Numbered from the stretch's first letter, positions 27,901-35,662 are shown. The stretch is 64,000 nucleotides of DNA from SAR202 cluster bacterium Io17-Chloro-G2 (GCA_002816875.1 MUCP01000017.1:1-64000), one strand, 5' to 3'. A program made the numbers and translations. The notes: generated by a model not told the origin, from the sequence alone.

Positions 27901-28238
27901 TGGACCAAGCCGGATGCCGGCTCTACGCCACCGAGGGCACCGCTGCGATGATTTCCGCCATGGGACTGCCCGTAACCATGGCCACCAAACGCCTGGACGA
28001 GGCACACCCCAACGTGTTGGACGTGATCAACGAGGACAAAGTGGGGGCTGTGATCAACACCCTGTCGGGGGATACGTCGGTGCTGCGGGACGGTTTCTAC
28101 ATCCGCCGGGCCGCCGTGGAACGGCAGATACCTTGCTTTACCGCCCTGGACACGGCCCGGGCCGCAGTTGAAAGCCTGTTGATGGACAAAGACAACTACA
28201 GCGTACTCTGCACGGGCGAATACCTGGCGGGTGAATAA
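24921..28238 (+). CDS. carB: Carbamoyl-phosphate synthase large subunit
   Basis: Makes carbamoyl phosphate from bicarbonate, ammonia and two ATP. 1105 residues with the two homologous ATP-grasp halves, each opening with a Rossmann-like LVIGSGPI motif (residue 2 and about residue 570), and a C-terminal MGS-like allosteric domain (CRLYATEGTAAMISAMG). The track start GTG 24921 removes the usual charged N-terminus. The frame runs open to 24891 as ..ATC TCG GAT AAA CCG AAA AAG GTG.., with AAGGGG (24889-24894) ahead of ATC 24900. A start at ATC would give SDKPKKVLVIG, much more like other CarB proteins. Confidence 0.95.
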   Translation: MLVIGSGPIIIGQAAEFDYAGTQACKALREEGVTTVLVNSNPATIMTDEGTADRVYIEPLTVEVIERIIARERPDGILPTLGGQTGLNLAVDLAEAGVLEKYAVRLLGTSLETIRTSEDRDLFRSFLHEIGEPEPENISVTSTEEARQAGEKMGLPLVIRPAYTLGGTGGGIAATWEEFESIVHSGLSASPISQVLLERSLVGWKEIEYEVIRDGADNCITVCNMENLDPMGVHTGDSIVVAPSQTLTDREYQMLRTASLKIIRGLGIEGGCNVQFALQPHPLIQQATAGHWQPDSPYYVIEVNPRVSRSSALASKATGYPIARVAAKIAVGRRLDEIPNAVTGMTNAAFEPALDYCVVKIPRWPFDKFPHGDRHTTTQMKATGEVMVIDRNFEAALQKAARSLEMGGRTLLWEDPAWSAPSVPRSGPPGPSMDDLPLGPNDLRLWAILAALRREMDREELLNRTLIEPWFINALERIVAMERRLLSEPLTPDLMLLAKRLGFSDMQVGTLADMLPEQVRNLRKQWGLRPVYKMVDTCAAEFDAATPYYYSTYDQENEALPLDGPKALVIGSGPIRIGQGIEFDYCSVHAARTLSRAGIRSIMVNSNPETVSTDFDASDRLYFEPLDEESVRDILENEAIDDQPPPSVVQFGGQTAIDLSQSLAMAGLPILGSSAEAIDIASDRDRFENFMSRLGIPQPPGSAVNSVSEALQVAQNIGYPVVVRPSYVLGGRAMEIVQNASDLIRYLTAATDMNPGRPVLVDHYMEGKECEVDAICDGERVLIPGVMEHIERAGVHSGDSMAIYPGLNLSPEEIATIVDYTTRMGLALGIKGLMNVQFVILGGPAYRSPNISGESSGENTEATSVYVLEVNPRGSRTIPFISKVTGVPVASIATRVMLGESLADQGYEGGLWPAQKLVGIKAPVFSMAKLIGVDWHLGPEMTSTGEVMGIDRDFTTALAKALMAANIRLKMGMGILLSISDPDKAEALSLVRALDQAGCRLYATEGTAAMISAMGLPVTMATKRLDEAHPNVLDVINEDKVGAVINTLSGDTSVLRDGFYIRRAAVERQIPCFTALDTARAAVESLLMDKDNYSVLCTGEYLAGE

Positions 28239-28268
28239 CTGGCGGGTGAATAACTGGCGGGTGAATAA
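28224..28268 (+). repeat. 15-bp tandem repeat over the carB stop
   Basis: CTGGCGGGTGAATAA occurs three times exactly in tandem; the first copy encodes LAGE-stop at the end of CarB. The duplication leaves extra in-phase TAA codons. Confidence 0.9.
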
Positions 28269-28275
28269 CTGGCCT

Positions 28276-28707
28276 TTAGCCCATCAGAGGGTAAACCACC
28301 CTCAATCCTGGGAATCGGCTGAAGTCCCGGTCTGCGGTTACGAGGTCGCTTCCAGACTCGATTGCCAGGGCTGCCAAATAGGCGTCCGGAATCAAATTCC
28401 CTCTTGTATTAGCCTCGCGGCATAATTTCGTGAATATATCCCAGTGACGCTTACCTGGAGCAATTGAAACGCAGTTCGGATGGTTTCGCAGGTCGTTGGC
28501 AAACGCCAGGGCGGCAGCCATCGGGCTGGGAGGGGCGAATATCCGCTGGTGGGTTACGACCCGGAGGAACCCGCTAAATATCAAGTCGGTAATAGCGAAA
28601 GGTTGATCGCTCTGGGCTAAATCGCTAAACCATTCGAAGTAGTCTGAATGTTGAGGCGCATCTTCCCGGTGTACGTAAACCAGGATATTCGCGTCAATGA
28701 GATGCAT
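28276..28707 (-). CDS. vapC: VapC-like PIN-domain toxin (ribonuclease)
   Basis: 143 residues with PIN-domain acidic residues: HLIDANILVYVH at the N-terminus, the conserved Glu replaced or shifted near ITDLIFSGFLRV, LIPDAYLAALAIE, and LVTADRDFSRFPGL at the C-terminus. The class typically cleaves structured RNA and is neutralised by the adjacent antitoxin. It starts 1 nt after the vapB stop, a usual toxin-antitoxin arrangement. It faces the end of carB. Confidence 0.88.
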   Translation of the reverse strand: MHLIDANILVYVHREDAPQHSDYFEWFSDLAQSDQPFAITDLIFSGFLRVVTHQRIFAPPSPMAAALAFANDLRNHPNCVSIAPGKRHWDIFTKLCREANTRGNLIPDAYLAALAIESGSDLVTADRDFSRFPGLRVVYPLMG

Positions 28708-28708
28708 C

Positions 28709-28945
28709 CTATAGGTCCATCACCTCGAGTAACGTTGCCGAATCGTCCAGGTCAACCCCTGGTAATAGGCCGTTACCTCCTACCGTAGTAAGGTGTAGTA
28801 TTGGCCGGTCAATCGACTGCTGACGTCGTGAGAGTGTTTCTCTGAGCGAGTCCTCTATTACGGCGGTAAGGGTCCGGCCCGTGAGTAATGCCAGTTCCTT
28901 GACATCCCCCAGCAGTTGGTCGCTCAATCTAATCGTAGTCCTCAT
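28709..28945 (-). CDS. vapB: VapB-like ribbon-helix-helix antitoxin
   Basis: 78 residues. The N-terminal MRTTIRLSDQLLGDVKELALLTGRTLTAVIEDSLRE pattern is a ribbon-helix-helix DNA-binding fold; the C-terminal tail (GGNGLLPGVDLDDSATLLEVMD) resembles the toxin-binding tails of VapB proteins. Operon with vapC. It probably autorepresses from the region just upstream (28946-29000). Confidence 0.88.
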   Translation of the reverse strand: MRTTIRLSDQLLGDVKELALLTGRTLTAVIEDSLRETLSRRQQSIDRPILHLTTVGGNGLLPGVDLDDSATLLEVMDL

Positions 28946-29000
28946 GCATCAAATCATATAGTGTGGTCATCAATATGTCAATTAGCGATGTTTCCTACCC

Positions 29001-29204
29001 AGGGCAATCGCGTCTTAAATGGGACCGGCAGGCCCAGCTTAGTCGCTCCGGCGAAATCCGAAGTCCAAGCGTGCCATTGTTCCCATAGCAAAGCTCACAG
29101 CTGAAATGAATTTCTGGATTCCGGCCTGCGCCGGAATGACGGTTAAGGCCGGATATGAGTGACCTGCGAAATCGTACACGCATGGGTTAAGACGCGATTG
29201 CCCT
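29001..29204. mobile_element. MITE-like 204-bp element with 18-bp perfect terminal inverted repeats
   Basis: AGGGCAATCGCGTCTTAA (29001-29018) and its exact reverse complement (29187-29204) bound a 204-bp stretch with no coding capacity. The interior has a further hairpin, TTCCGGCCTGCGCCGGAA. No transposase is present; target-site duplications are not obvious. The rest of 28946-29298 holds no gene. Confidence 0.65.
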
Positions 29205-29298
29205 GCTTTGCTACCAATCCATCCCCAAGCCGGCGCCGGTTCTTTATTCTTCTCGGTATCATTCCCAGATGTAAAAACAAGCGGCGGCGAAGCAACCC

Positions 29299-29452
29299 GT
29301 GGAATACGGGGTAATTCTGCAGGAGTCCAACGAAGGATTCAGCGTTTACTGCCTCGAGTTGCCCGGCTGCTAGTCTCGAGGAGAGACCGAAGAAGAAGCC
29401 AACGACAACGTTAAACATGCGATTAAGGAATACTTGGGCCCGAAAAGCGAAA
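29299..29452 (+). pseudogene. HicB-family antitoxin remnant with nonsense codon
   Basis: In one frame from GTG 29299 the translation reads VEYGVILQESNEGFSVYCLELPGC, then TAG (29371), then SRGETEEEANDNVKHAIKEYLG. This is the partial RNase-H fold of HicB (the E-(D/E)-G-x(3)-x-P-x-L-P-G-C-x-S-x-G-x-T-x-E-E-A pattern) with the residue after Cys turned into a stop. No hicA toxin is next to it. Likely a decayed toxin-antitoxin remnant. Confidence 0.7.
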
Positions 29453-29475
29453 CTCGTAAAGGTTGCCGGTCTCCC

Positions 29476-30429
29476 CTACCAGTCCATCTCCATGCCTACT
29501 CCGGCGGCTTTGGCTGTATCGTACGCCAGCTTGGCGGCGGCCACGTCCGCTACCCCGGTGCCCATGAGTTTGGCGTAGACGATCTGTTCTGCGTTGTCCC
29601 GTCCGGAGACCATACCGGCCACGGCGTGACGCAACTCCAACACCTGGCTCCATTGGAAGATCCCCCGGTCCACCGCTCCGGCCATGTCTCCGGCTTCCAC
29701 CGGCGCCTGCTCCGCGGAATCCACGAATACCTTGCCGGCGCGGTCCAGCGTCCCGTCGTCGACCTCCCGGGCCCGCCAGGTGGTGGGTCCGGCGCCGATC
29801 ACGGTGGCGCCCGGCTTGAGCCAAGCGCCTTCCAACACGGGTTCCATGGTGGCGGCAATGCATATGACCACGTCGCTGTCCTCCACCGCCTCACGGTTGG
29901 TGGCGGCGGCGGAGACTTCCACCCCCAAAGAGCCGGTCATGGACCTGGCAAAGGCCTCCCTGTTTTCCAGGTTGCGGCTGAACGCCTTGATCTTTTTGAT
30001 GCCGCGGACTTTGCAGACCGCTTCCAGTTGGGTTGGCGCCTGGTATCCGGTGCCGATTATTCCCACGGTGGAGGCGCCGGGGGTAGACAAGTGCTTGACC
30101 GCCACTCCGGTTGTGGCTCCGGTCCGCAATTGGCCTAGGCGGTTGGCCTGGGTATAACACAGCAGGGCGCCGGTTTCGGCGTTGTACAGGCTCACCTGGA
30201 ATGAATAGGCGCCCTTGACTACCGTGTAGGTCTTGACTCCAAGAACGCCATCGTGGAACAAACCACCGCCCATCACCGCCAACATGCCGCTACTGGCTAT
30301 GATCTTGCGCCTGGGCAGGCTATAGGCTTCACCATGGCCGTAGTTCCTTTGCATGGACTCGATGGTCTCCAGCATGGCATCCATGGAAACAGAGTTGAGA
30401 ACGTCTTCATCCCGTAAAAATAGGGCCAT
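29476..30429 (-). CDS. Ornithine cyclodeaminase/mu-crystallin family protein
   Basis: 317 residues. The Rossmann motif is VGIIGTGYQAPTQLEAV (GxGxxA/Q type), and LRTGATTGVAVKHLS just before it is the RTGA motif that binds substrate in ornithine cyclodeaminase, alanine dehydrogenase and ketimine reductase members. Reaction cannot be fixed from sequence; NAD(P)-dependent amino-acid or imine turnover is likely. ATG 30429 follows AGGATGGTGGGTT. Its end abuts the hicB remnant on the opposite strand. Confidence 0.86.
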   Translation of the reverse strand: MALFLRDEDVLNSVSMDAMLETIESMQRNYGHGEAYSLPRRKIIASSGMLAVMGGGLFHDGVLGVKTYTVVKGAYSFQVSLYNAETGALLCYTQANRLGQLRTGATTGVAVKHLSTPGASTVGIIGTGYQAPTQLEAVCKVRGIKKIKAFSRNLENREAFARSMTGSLGVEVSAAATNREAVEDSDVVICIAATMEPVLEGAWLKPGATVIGAGPTTWRAREVDDGTLDRAGKVFVDSAEQAPVEAGDMAGAVDRGIFQWSQVLELRHAVAGMVSGRDNAEQIVYAKLMGTGVADVAAAKLAYDTAKAAGVGMEMDW

Positions 30430-30878
30430 AACCCACCATCCTGACAGACTGTGTCACCAAAATTACCAGCGGAAAGAGCCCGGCTATCTTAATTGCCAGC
30501 TTCGGCAGTGGCAAGGTGAATGGAGTATTCCCGTTGTTTGGGCAAGCCAGCGGTGGAAAACCGCCAAATTTGCATCATATTTTATGATAGTATGTATGTC
30601 CATCTAGTGGCTAGGATTCTGCAATGATCTTTGGAGATCGTTAGGCAACTATGCGTTGGCGTGGGTACGGTGGCGATGGGAAACCGGATAACATCCAACT
30701 TCCAGGTGGAAAAAACGTCAAGTGGTTCACGTATGTTTCCAGTTGGTCAGTAAACCACGAAGATTGGGTACACCCTGAGAGATGAAGAGGTTTGAACCCT
30801 TAGTCAAAACCTAAAATGGCATGTTGGGGGTGGGCTCTAAGGGGCTTTAAAACATATGGTGGGATGGGGCGCAGAAGC
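30430..30878. other. Intergenic region, no established gene
   Basis: 449 bases between two minus-strand genes. An AT-rich stretch lies at 30560-30610. A 44-codon ORF (30651-30785, plus) is the only coding candidate. No tRNA or riboswitch pattern was recognised. Confidence 0.6.
30651..30785 (+). CDS. Possible 44-aa Trp-rich small ORF
   Basis: ATG 30651 to TGA 30785, below the track's length cut. The peptide is MRWRGYGGDGKPDNIQL.. then KWFTYVSSWSVNHEDWV, with five Trp in 44 residues, unusual for random GC-rich sequence. A short AGG lies 6 nt upstream. It could be a small protein or a fragment of a lost gene. Weakly supported. Confidence 0.25.
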   Translation: MRWRGYGGDGKPDNIQLPGGKNVKWFTYVSSWSVNHEDWVHPER

Positions 30879-31118
30879 CTACTTAAAATACTCCCGGTTT
30901 TTGCGGATGTACTCCCGCCATTTGGAAGGCACCGTGAATTCATCAAAGATGGCATTCACCGGGCACACAGACTCGCAATAGGAGCAGTCGATGCAGGTCT
31001 CGGGATCGATGTAATACATATCGTCGTTATCGGTGGTGACGATGCAATCCACCGGGCAAACTTCGAGACAACTCGCGTCTTTTACGCCAATGCAAGGCTC
31101 GGTGATTATGTAAGGCAT
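30879..31118 (-). CDS. Seven-iron-type ferredoxin
   Basis: About 79 residues. The first cluster motif is C-x7-C-x3-CP (CIGVKDASCLEVCPVDCI) and the second is CIDCSYCESVCP, the arrangement of [3Fe-4S][4Fe-4S] ferredoxins such as FdxA. The C-terminal tail is lysine- and tyrosine-rich (WREYIRKNREYFK). The track's TTG 31142 adds eight residues; ATG 31118, giving MPYIITEPC, is the normal N-terminus of this family. Carries electrons to unknown partners; it is alone in its transcript. Confidence 0.93.
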   Translation of the reverse strand: MPYIITEPCIGVKDASCLEVCPVDCIVTTDNDDMYYIDPETCIDCSYCESVCPVNAIFDEFTVPSKWREYIRKNREYFK

Positions 31119-31227
31119 ACCAGCAAGCCTGGCCCCAGTCAAATACCAGATTAAAATATCGGCCTGAAGATCCGGCCTGGCACCATCAACCCGGTGTTGA
31201 AATCTATTCTCGAATCACGGCATTATT

Positions 31228-31256
31228 TTGTCAAGCAATAACGGTTAATATATAAT
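31228..31256 (+). promoter_or_regulatory. Strong promoter match for the LysR-type regulator
   Basis: TTGTCA (31228-31233), exact 17-nt spacer, TATAAT (31251-31256), 39 nt before the ATG. The surrounding sequence is unusually AT-rich for the window (TTAATATATAATATTAATTT). Confidence 0.7.
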
Positions 31257-31294
31257 ATTAATTTGGCGCGGGTTATACTGGGGGGGCGTCATTT

Positions 31295-32251
31295 ATGGAA
31301 CTTAGAGAACTCATCAGCTTTTACCATGTCGCCAGGCTTCGCAGCGTCTCCAAGGCCGCTCGGACCCTGGAATTGGGTCAACCTACCGTTACCACTCATC
31401 TGAGGAAGCTGGAAAGCGAATTTGGTATCACCCTGTTCGACCGGATCAAACGGCCCATCCAGTTGACCTCCGAAGGCATCACCCTTTTGGAACTGGTAAC
31501 CCCTGTGGTCACGTCGGTGGATACCCTGAAGACCCAGATGGACTATTCCGAGCGGCGGGGCTCTTTCTCGATAGGGGCGTATCCCGACTTGGTAATGCAC
31601 CATCTGCCCCATGGGATTCAAGCTTTCCGCGAGCTTTATCCCGAAATTCGCATCAGATTGTTGGCCCGGAGTTACAACCCTCTCATCCAGTTAGTCAAGT
31701 CGGGCGAGATCGACCTAGGGTTTTGTTCGCCTCCTCCTTCCGACGACCCAACTCTGGAGTTCAAAGAACTCTTCGAATACAACGTGGTGTTGATGACTCC
31801 TTTAAGCCACCCTTTGCTGTCCCTAGAGACACCGTCTCTGCAGGAAATCGCCTCGTGGCCTTTAATCCTATCAGGGCCGGAAAGCCTGACCCGGCAGAAG
31901 GTGGAACAAGCGCTAAAGGGCCAGGGTCTCACCTCCGACGTGGTCTTGGCAATGGACGATACCGAGTCCATCAAACGGTACGTGGAAACAGGGATGGGCG
32001 TGGCAGTGTGCAGCGACTTCACCCTGCATCAGGAAGACCACTACAAGTTGGGGGTGGTCCGCCTGAACCATATCTTCCAAAGTTCCGTCATCGGGGTCTG
32101 CACGCTGAAGGGTAAGTTCCTTGGCCGGGCGGTGCGAAATTTTATCGACGCCATATCTGACGAAATGCTGGGTTATCACGCCGAGATGTTGGATTGGGAC
32201 CGGGCCACCGTCAGCCCGGTGGCAACCTCCGAGTCTGAACTCGATTGTTAA
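31295..32251 (+). CDS. LysR-family transcriptional regulator
   Basis: 318 residues: N-terminal winged helix (ELISFYHVARLRSVSKAARTLELGQPTVTTHLRKLE), then a type 2 periplasmic-binding-like effector domain from about residue 90 (FSIGAYPDLVMHHLP, DLGFCSPPP, GMGVAVCSDF). Resembles the CysB/Cbl-like branch in the helix-turn-helix region. Target genes are unknown; it is divergent from the ferredoxin, with a shared AT-rich control region, and converges on the MFS gene. Confidence 0.9.
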   Translation: MELRELISFYHVARLRSVSKAARTLELGQPTVTTHLRKLESEFGITLFDRIKRPIQLTSEGITLLELVTPVVTSVDTLKTQMDYSERRGSFSIGAYPDLVMHHLPHGIQAFRELYPEIRIRLLARSYNPLIQLVKSGEIDLGFCSPPPSDDPTLEFKELFEYNVVLMTPLSHPLLSLETPSLQEIASWPLILSGPESLTRQKVEQALKGQGLTSDVVLAMDDTESIKRYVETGMGVAVCSDFTLHQEDHYKLGVVRLNHIFQSSVIGVCTLKGKFLGRAVRNFIDAISDEMLGYHAEMLDWDRATVSPVATSESELDC

Positions 32252-32362
32252 CAACTCGTTAACAACCTCCTGGTCCACGGCCCCGGCCACTTGGTCCCAT
32301 AATGACGGGACGGGGGAGCGAGGAGGCGTCCCGGCCGACGCGCTTCCTGGGCGGCCGGTCCC

Positions 32363-33637
32363 CTAATGCGTCCCAATGCTCTGCTTGTTCCGAATGCCGC
32401 GTCCGGCAGTTTCATGCACCACCACCATCACCCCAAGGGCAGTTGCCACCAATAGAATGGCATCTATCCCCAAGGACCATGCGAAGCCGAGCAGGTCGGC
32501 GACCCCTCCCAGCAGTATGGCCCCCAGCAAGGAACCGGCGCCGCCGAAAGTCCGGAATAATCCCATGGTGACCCCTTCTAAACCCGGAGGCGCGATGTCG
32601 GCGAAATACGCCACCAGGGGAGGGCCGGCTAGCCCCTCGCCCAAGCCCAACAGGACTCCTGAGATGACCAGTCCGGGGAAGCTATTCGTGTAGATGAATA
32701 GCAATATGCCAAGGGATATCAGCACCACAGCTGGAACGACGGTTACCTTCCTCCCGAACCGGTCGGCGATGAATCCTGACGCCAGGGTCGTGAAAAACTG
32801 GGGTAGGTGGGTGATCGCTATGAAGATTCCTAACTGGCTCGGTTGAAAGCCTTTGGCTTCGCCGTAAAGGGGCATAACCGTGAAACGTCCGCCTTGCCGG
32901 TTAGCCACTATCATCATTCCCAGCAGTCCCACCAGGATAAACCCGGGGTTGAGCAGAAGTCTGCGGTATGCCCCGGGCGGAGTGGCCCCAGATGCGCCAG
33001 GTCCGCTGGAACGAGTGGACCGGCCTGCAGGCAAGGACGAGCCAACCGGCCATGGCCTGGTTTCGGGGACCCCAAACACCACTACAAACATTCCCACCAA
33101 CATCAACAGACCCTGAAAATAAAGGGGCGCCCGCAGGCCCATGTGGTCGCCCATAAATCCGCCGATGACCGGTCCAATGCTCTGGGCAGCCAGGATACTC
33201 AATTCGTGCAAGCTCAGAAATCTAGCCCGGTTTTCAGGCCGGGAAACGTCGCTGAGAAAAACCGAGACTGCGGTAGTGGTCATGGTGGAGCCGATGCCCG
33301 AGACCATCCGCCATCCCACCAGCCAGCGGTAGCTAAATGAGATGGCCACCATAAACGCGCCCAGGGAGTTGACCGCCGTGCCCAGAATCAGCACGAACCT
33401 GCGGCCAAGCCTCTGGGTCAGGTATCCGGCGGGCAGGCTGACAAAAATGCGCCCCACGCCAAAGAGGCCCACGGCCAGGCCAACCTGGGTGCGGCTGACG
33501 TGGAATTCTTGATCTACGAACAGGGGAAGCACGGGGGCTATCATTCCCATCCCCAATGAGCCGGCGAAGATGGAAACACACAGGAACGCCACACCCCGGT
33601 TCCGGCTCAGGGCAAGGGCGAAATTTGATGGCTTCAA
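32363..33637 (-). CDS. MFS transporter (12 TM)
   Basis: About 424 residues with twelve hydrophobic segments; the loop 2-3 motif GYLTQRLGRRFV and its second-half counterpart GFIADRFGRKVT mark the major facilitator superfamily, drug:proton antiporter type. A Ser/Gly/Pro-rich cytoplasmic loop (SSLPAGRSTRSSGPGASGATPPG) separates the halves. The track ORF opens at 33796 inside the next gene; TTG 33637, overlapping the DUF951 stop as TTGA, begins LKPSNFALALSRNRG and is preferred. Substrate unknown. Confidence 0.85.
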   Translation of the reverse strand: MKPSNFALALSRNRGVAFLCVSIFAGSLGMGMIAPVLPLFVDQEFHVSRTQVGLAVGLFGVGRIFVSLPAGYLTQRLGRRFVLILGTAVNSLGAFMVAISFSYRWLVGWRMVSGIGSTMTTTAVSVFLSDVSRPENRARFLSLHELSILAAQSIGPVIGGFMGDHMGLRAPLYFQGLLMLVGMFVVVFGVPETRPWPVGSSLPAGRSTRSSGPGASGATPPGAYRRLLLNPGFILVGLLGMMIVANRQGGRFTVMPLYGEAKGFQPSQLGIFIAITHLPQFFTTLASGFIADRFGRKVTVVPAVVLISLGILLFIYTNSFPGLVISGVLLGLGEGLAGPPLVAYFADIAPPGLEGVTMGLFRTFGGAGSLLGAILLGGVADLLGFAWSLGIDAILLVATALGVMVVVHETAGRGIRNKQSIGTH

Positions 33638-33864
33638 AGCTCCGGACCGGGATTCAGGTCCGGTCCGGATGCTTGAGTGGACCGCGGGATGACATCTTTG
33701 ACCCGACGCTCCAGATATGACCTGCCCAGGAGGACGTGCCTGCCGCACTTTTGGCAGGTCAATCCTATGTCGGCGCCCAGACGGCCCACCTGCCAAAGGC
33801 TGTTGCCGCAGGGATGGGCCTTTTTCATCCGGAGGACATCCCCCACCTTGATATCTAAGGCCAT
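33634..33864 (-). CDS. DUF951 domain protein
   Basis: 76 residues: DIKVGDVLRMKKAHPCGNSLWQVGRLGADIGLTCQKCGRHVLL is the DUF951 pattern, a small beta-rich domain with a Cys pair (CQKCG) plus an upstream HPCG, suggesting a bound metal. Nucleic-acid binding has been suggested for the family but is not established. It overlaps pyrF by 10 nt and the MFS start by 4 nt, so the three are translationally coupled. Confidence 0.88.
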   Translation of the reverse strand: MALDIKVGDVLRMKKAHPCGNSLWQVGRLGADIGLTCQKCGRHVLLGRSYLERRVKDVIPRSTQASGPDLNPGPEL

Positions 33865-34691
33865 CCCTTGCCCTCGGCGTCTAGAATGGTGTTGATTGCG
33901 TCTCGTAACTTGGCGGCCTCCCGGCCGGCCGCCTGGGCAAAATTCGGTCCCTGGGAGGCGTAGATTATTCCCCGGGACGAGTTGATGATGGCCCGGCGTC
34001 CGTTGCTTGCGGCGCCTTGCTGAACGGCGGATTCCAGGGCGCCGCCCTGGGCGCCCACGCCGGGAATCAATATGGGCATGTTGGGGCAGATGTCGCGGAC
34101 CGCCTTAAGTTGATCCGGAACGGTGGCCCCCACCACAAGACCCAAGTTGTTCGCGGCGCTCCAGGTCTTGACCTCCCTAGCCAGGTGCTGGTACTGGGGC
34201 ATGTTTCCGTGCGGGGTTGAGACGCTCAGGTCTTGGAGGTCCGATGAGCCGGGGTTGGAGCCTCGGCACCACACGAAAACCCCCCGGCCGGGTTGGGTTA
34301 GAAATGGCTCCACGGTATCGCGGCCCCCCCAGGCGTTCACCGTCACCGCGTCGAAATCCCACACCTGGAACATGGCGTGGGCATAGGCCGTGCCGGAATT
34401 ACCGATGTCGCCCCTCTTGGCGTCGCCAATGATGATGGCTTGAGGCGCGGCCTGGCGAATGTGGGCGATGGTAACCTCCAGCGCCTTCAATCCAGGAATG
34501 CCCAGCGCCTCGTAAAACGCCAGATTGGGCTTGTAGCAGCAGACCAGGCCGGCAGTGGCGTCCACTATGGCCGCATTGAAGTCTGCAACATCCGGTATGG
34601 GCATCTTGTCGGGATCCACGTCCAGGCCCACACAAACCAAGCTTTGATTGGCCGCGCAGGCCCCATCCAGCCGGCTAAGGAAATCAGTCAA
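33855..34691 (-). CDS. pyrF: Orotidine 5'-phosphate decarboxylase (type 2)
   Basis: Last step of UMP synthesis. 278 residues, longer type 2 form: VCVGLDVDPDKMP at the N-terminus, CCYKPNLAFYEALG, the catalytic IGDAKRGDIGNSGTAYA and FVWCRGSNPGSSDLQ. Start is TTG 34691 with GGAG eight bases before it. It is separate from the main pyr operon and heads the pyrF-DUF951-MFS unit. A TATAAT on the minus strand at 34781-34786 is a plausible -10. No PyrR leader was seen here. Confidence 0.94.
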   Translation of the reverse strand: MTDFLSRLDGACAANQSLVCVGLDVDPDKMPIPDVADFNAAIVDATAGLVCCYKPNLAFYEALGIPGLKALEVTIAHIRQAAPQAIIIGDAKRGDIGNSGTAYAHAMFQVWDFDAVTVNAWGGRDTVEPFLTQPGRGVFVWCRGSNPGSSDLQDLSVSTPHGNMPQYQHLAREVKTWSAANNLGLVVGATVPDQLKAVRDICPNMPILIPGVGAQGGALESAVQQGAASNGRRAIINSSRGIIYASQGPNFAQAAGREAAKLRDAINTILDAEGKGWP

Positions 34692-34906
34692 CTTTGGACT
34701 CCATTCTCGGGCTTCCTGAAGGTACCGGTAAAGGAGGATTAAATCATATTACGAGGCAGGCGCACGGGTCCGCCCACCGTATTATATCGCCTGGTATCCA
34801 GCGGGGCTATCGTGATCTGGCCATCCGGATCAGAACCGCTTGCCCGCCTTCCACTCCATTGTTACCATCCCGTTATGGCGGCTCATGCAGCGTTTCGGGT
34901 GTTCCC

Positions 34907-35662
34907 ATGGACCTAGGACCGGATTTGGTAGAAGGGGTGTTTATAGAACGCCTCAACCGGTTTGCGGCTCTGGTGGAGATCAACGGCAACCGGGAAATGG
35001 TCCACGTGGCCAACTCTGGCCGGATGCGGGAGTTGTTTGTGCCTGGCTACCGGGTATTGGTGAAACCCCAACCTGGAGAACACCGCAAAACCAAGTTCGA
35101 CCTAGCGTTGGTGGATATGGGGTTCGGCTTGGCCTCGGCCGACGCCCGCCTGCCCAATGCCCTGGTGCGGGAGGCCCTGAATGGTGGACGGTTGCCCCAA
35201 TTTGCCGATTATCCTGACGTGAGGCCTGAATCCACGTTCGGTGAAAGCAGATTGGATTTTCTGTTGGAGGGGCCGGCGGGCAAATGCTATTTGGAAACCA
35301 AGTCGGTGACCCTGGTGGAAAAGGGCGTGGGGCTTTTTCCCGACGCGCCTACGTTGCGGGGGGCCAAGCATCTGAAGAGTCTGGAAGAGGCGTTGGCCGG
35401 CGGGCACCGGGGGGCAGCCATATTTGTGATCCAGCGCGACGACGCCCAAGCCTTCTCCACCAGCGATGATTCCGACCCGGAATTCGCCCTAGCCCTTCGC
35501 CACGCTCTGGCCGTGGGAGTCGAGGCTTTTGCCTATAAGTGCCGGGTGACCGAGAGGTTGGTGGAATTGGCGGAGCAGTTGCCAATCCGGCTGGCGCCGC
35601 TGTCTAGCCCGGACAATCTGGATAGCTCCAACGCCCCAGAGGCTGCAGATGGGCAACGGTGA
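34907..35662 (+). CDS. sfsA: SfsA-family protein (sugar fermentation stimulation homologue)
   Basis: About 251 residues. FIERLNRFAALVEINGNREMVHVANSGRMRELF is the SfsA N-terminal OB-like part and SRLDFLLEG..CYLETKSVTLVE is the nuclease-like core (Asp...Glu-x-Lys). The family is described as DNA-binding or nuclease; its cellular role is unclear. Track start 34694 lies in the divergent promoter; ATG 34907 matches the family N-terminus. It overlaps the next gene by 14 nt. Confidence 0.9.
   Translation: MDLGPDLVEGVFIERLNRFAALVEINGNREMVHVANSGRMRELFVPGYRVLVKPQPGEHRKTKFDLALVDMGFGLASADARLPNALVREALNGGRLPQFADYPDVRPESTFGESRLDFLLEGPAGKCYLETKSVTLVEKGVGLFPDAPTLRGAKHLKSLEEALAGGHRGAAIFVIQRDDAQAFSTSDDSDPEFALALRHALAVGVEAFAYKCRVTERLVELAEQLPIRLAPLSSPDNLDSSNAPEAADGQR

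Noticed and set aside
29371-29373. TAG in the hicB-like frame as pyrrolysine or readthrough
   Set aside because: The residue at this place varies in HicB and no pyl context is known; a decayed gene is simpler.
30430-30878. Riboswitch or tRNA in the ocd-ferredoxin gap
   Set aside because: No conserved box or cloverleaf could be traced by eye.
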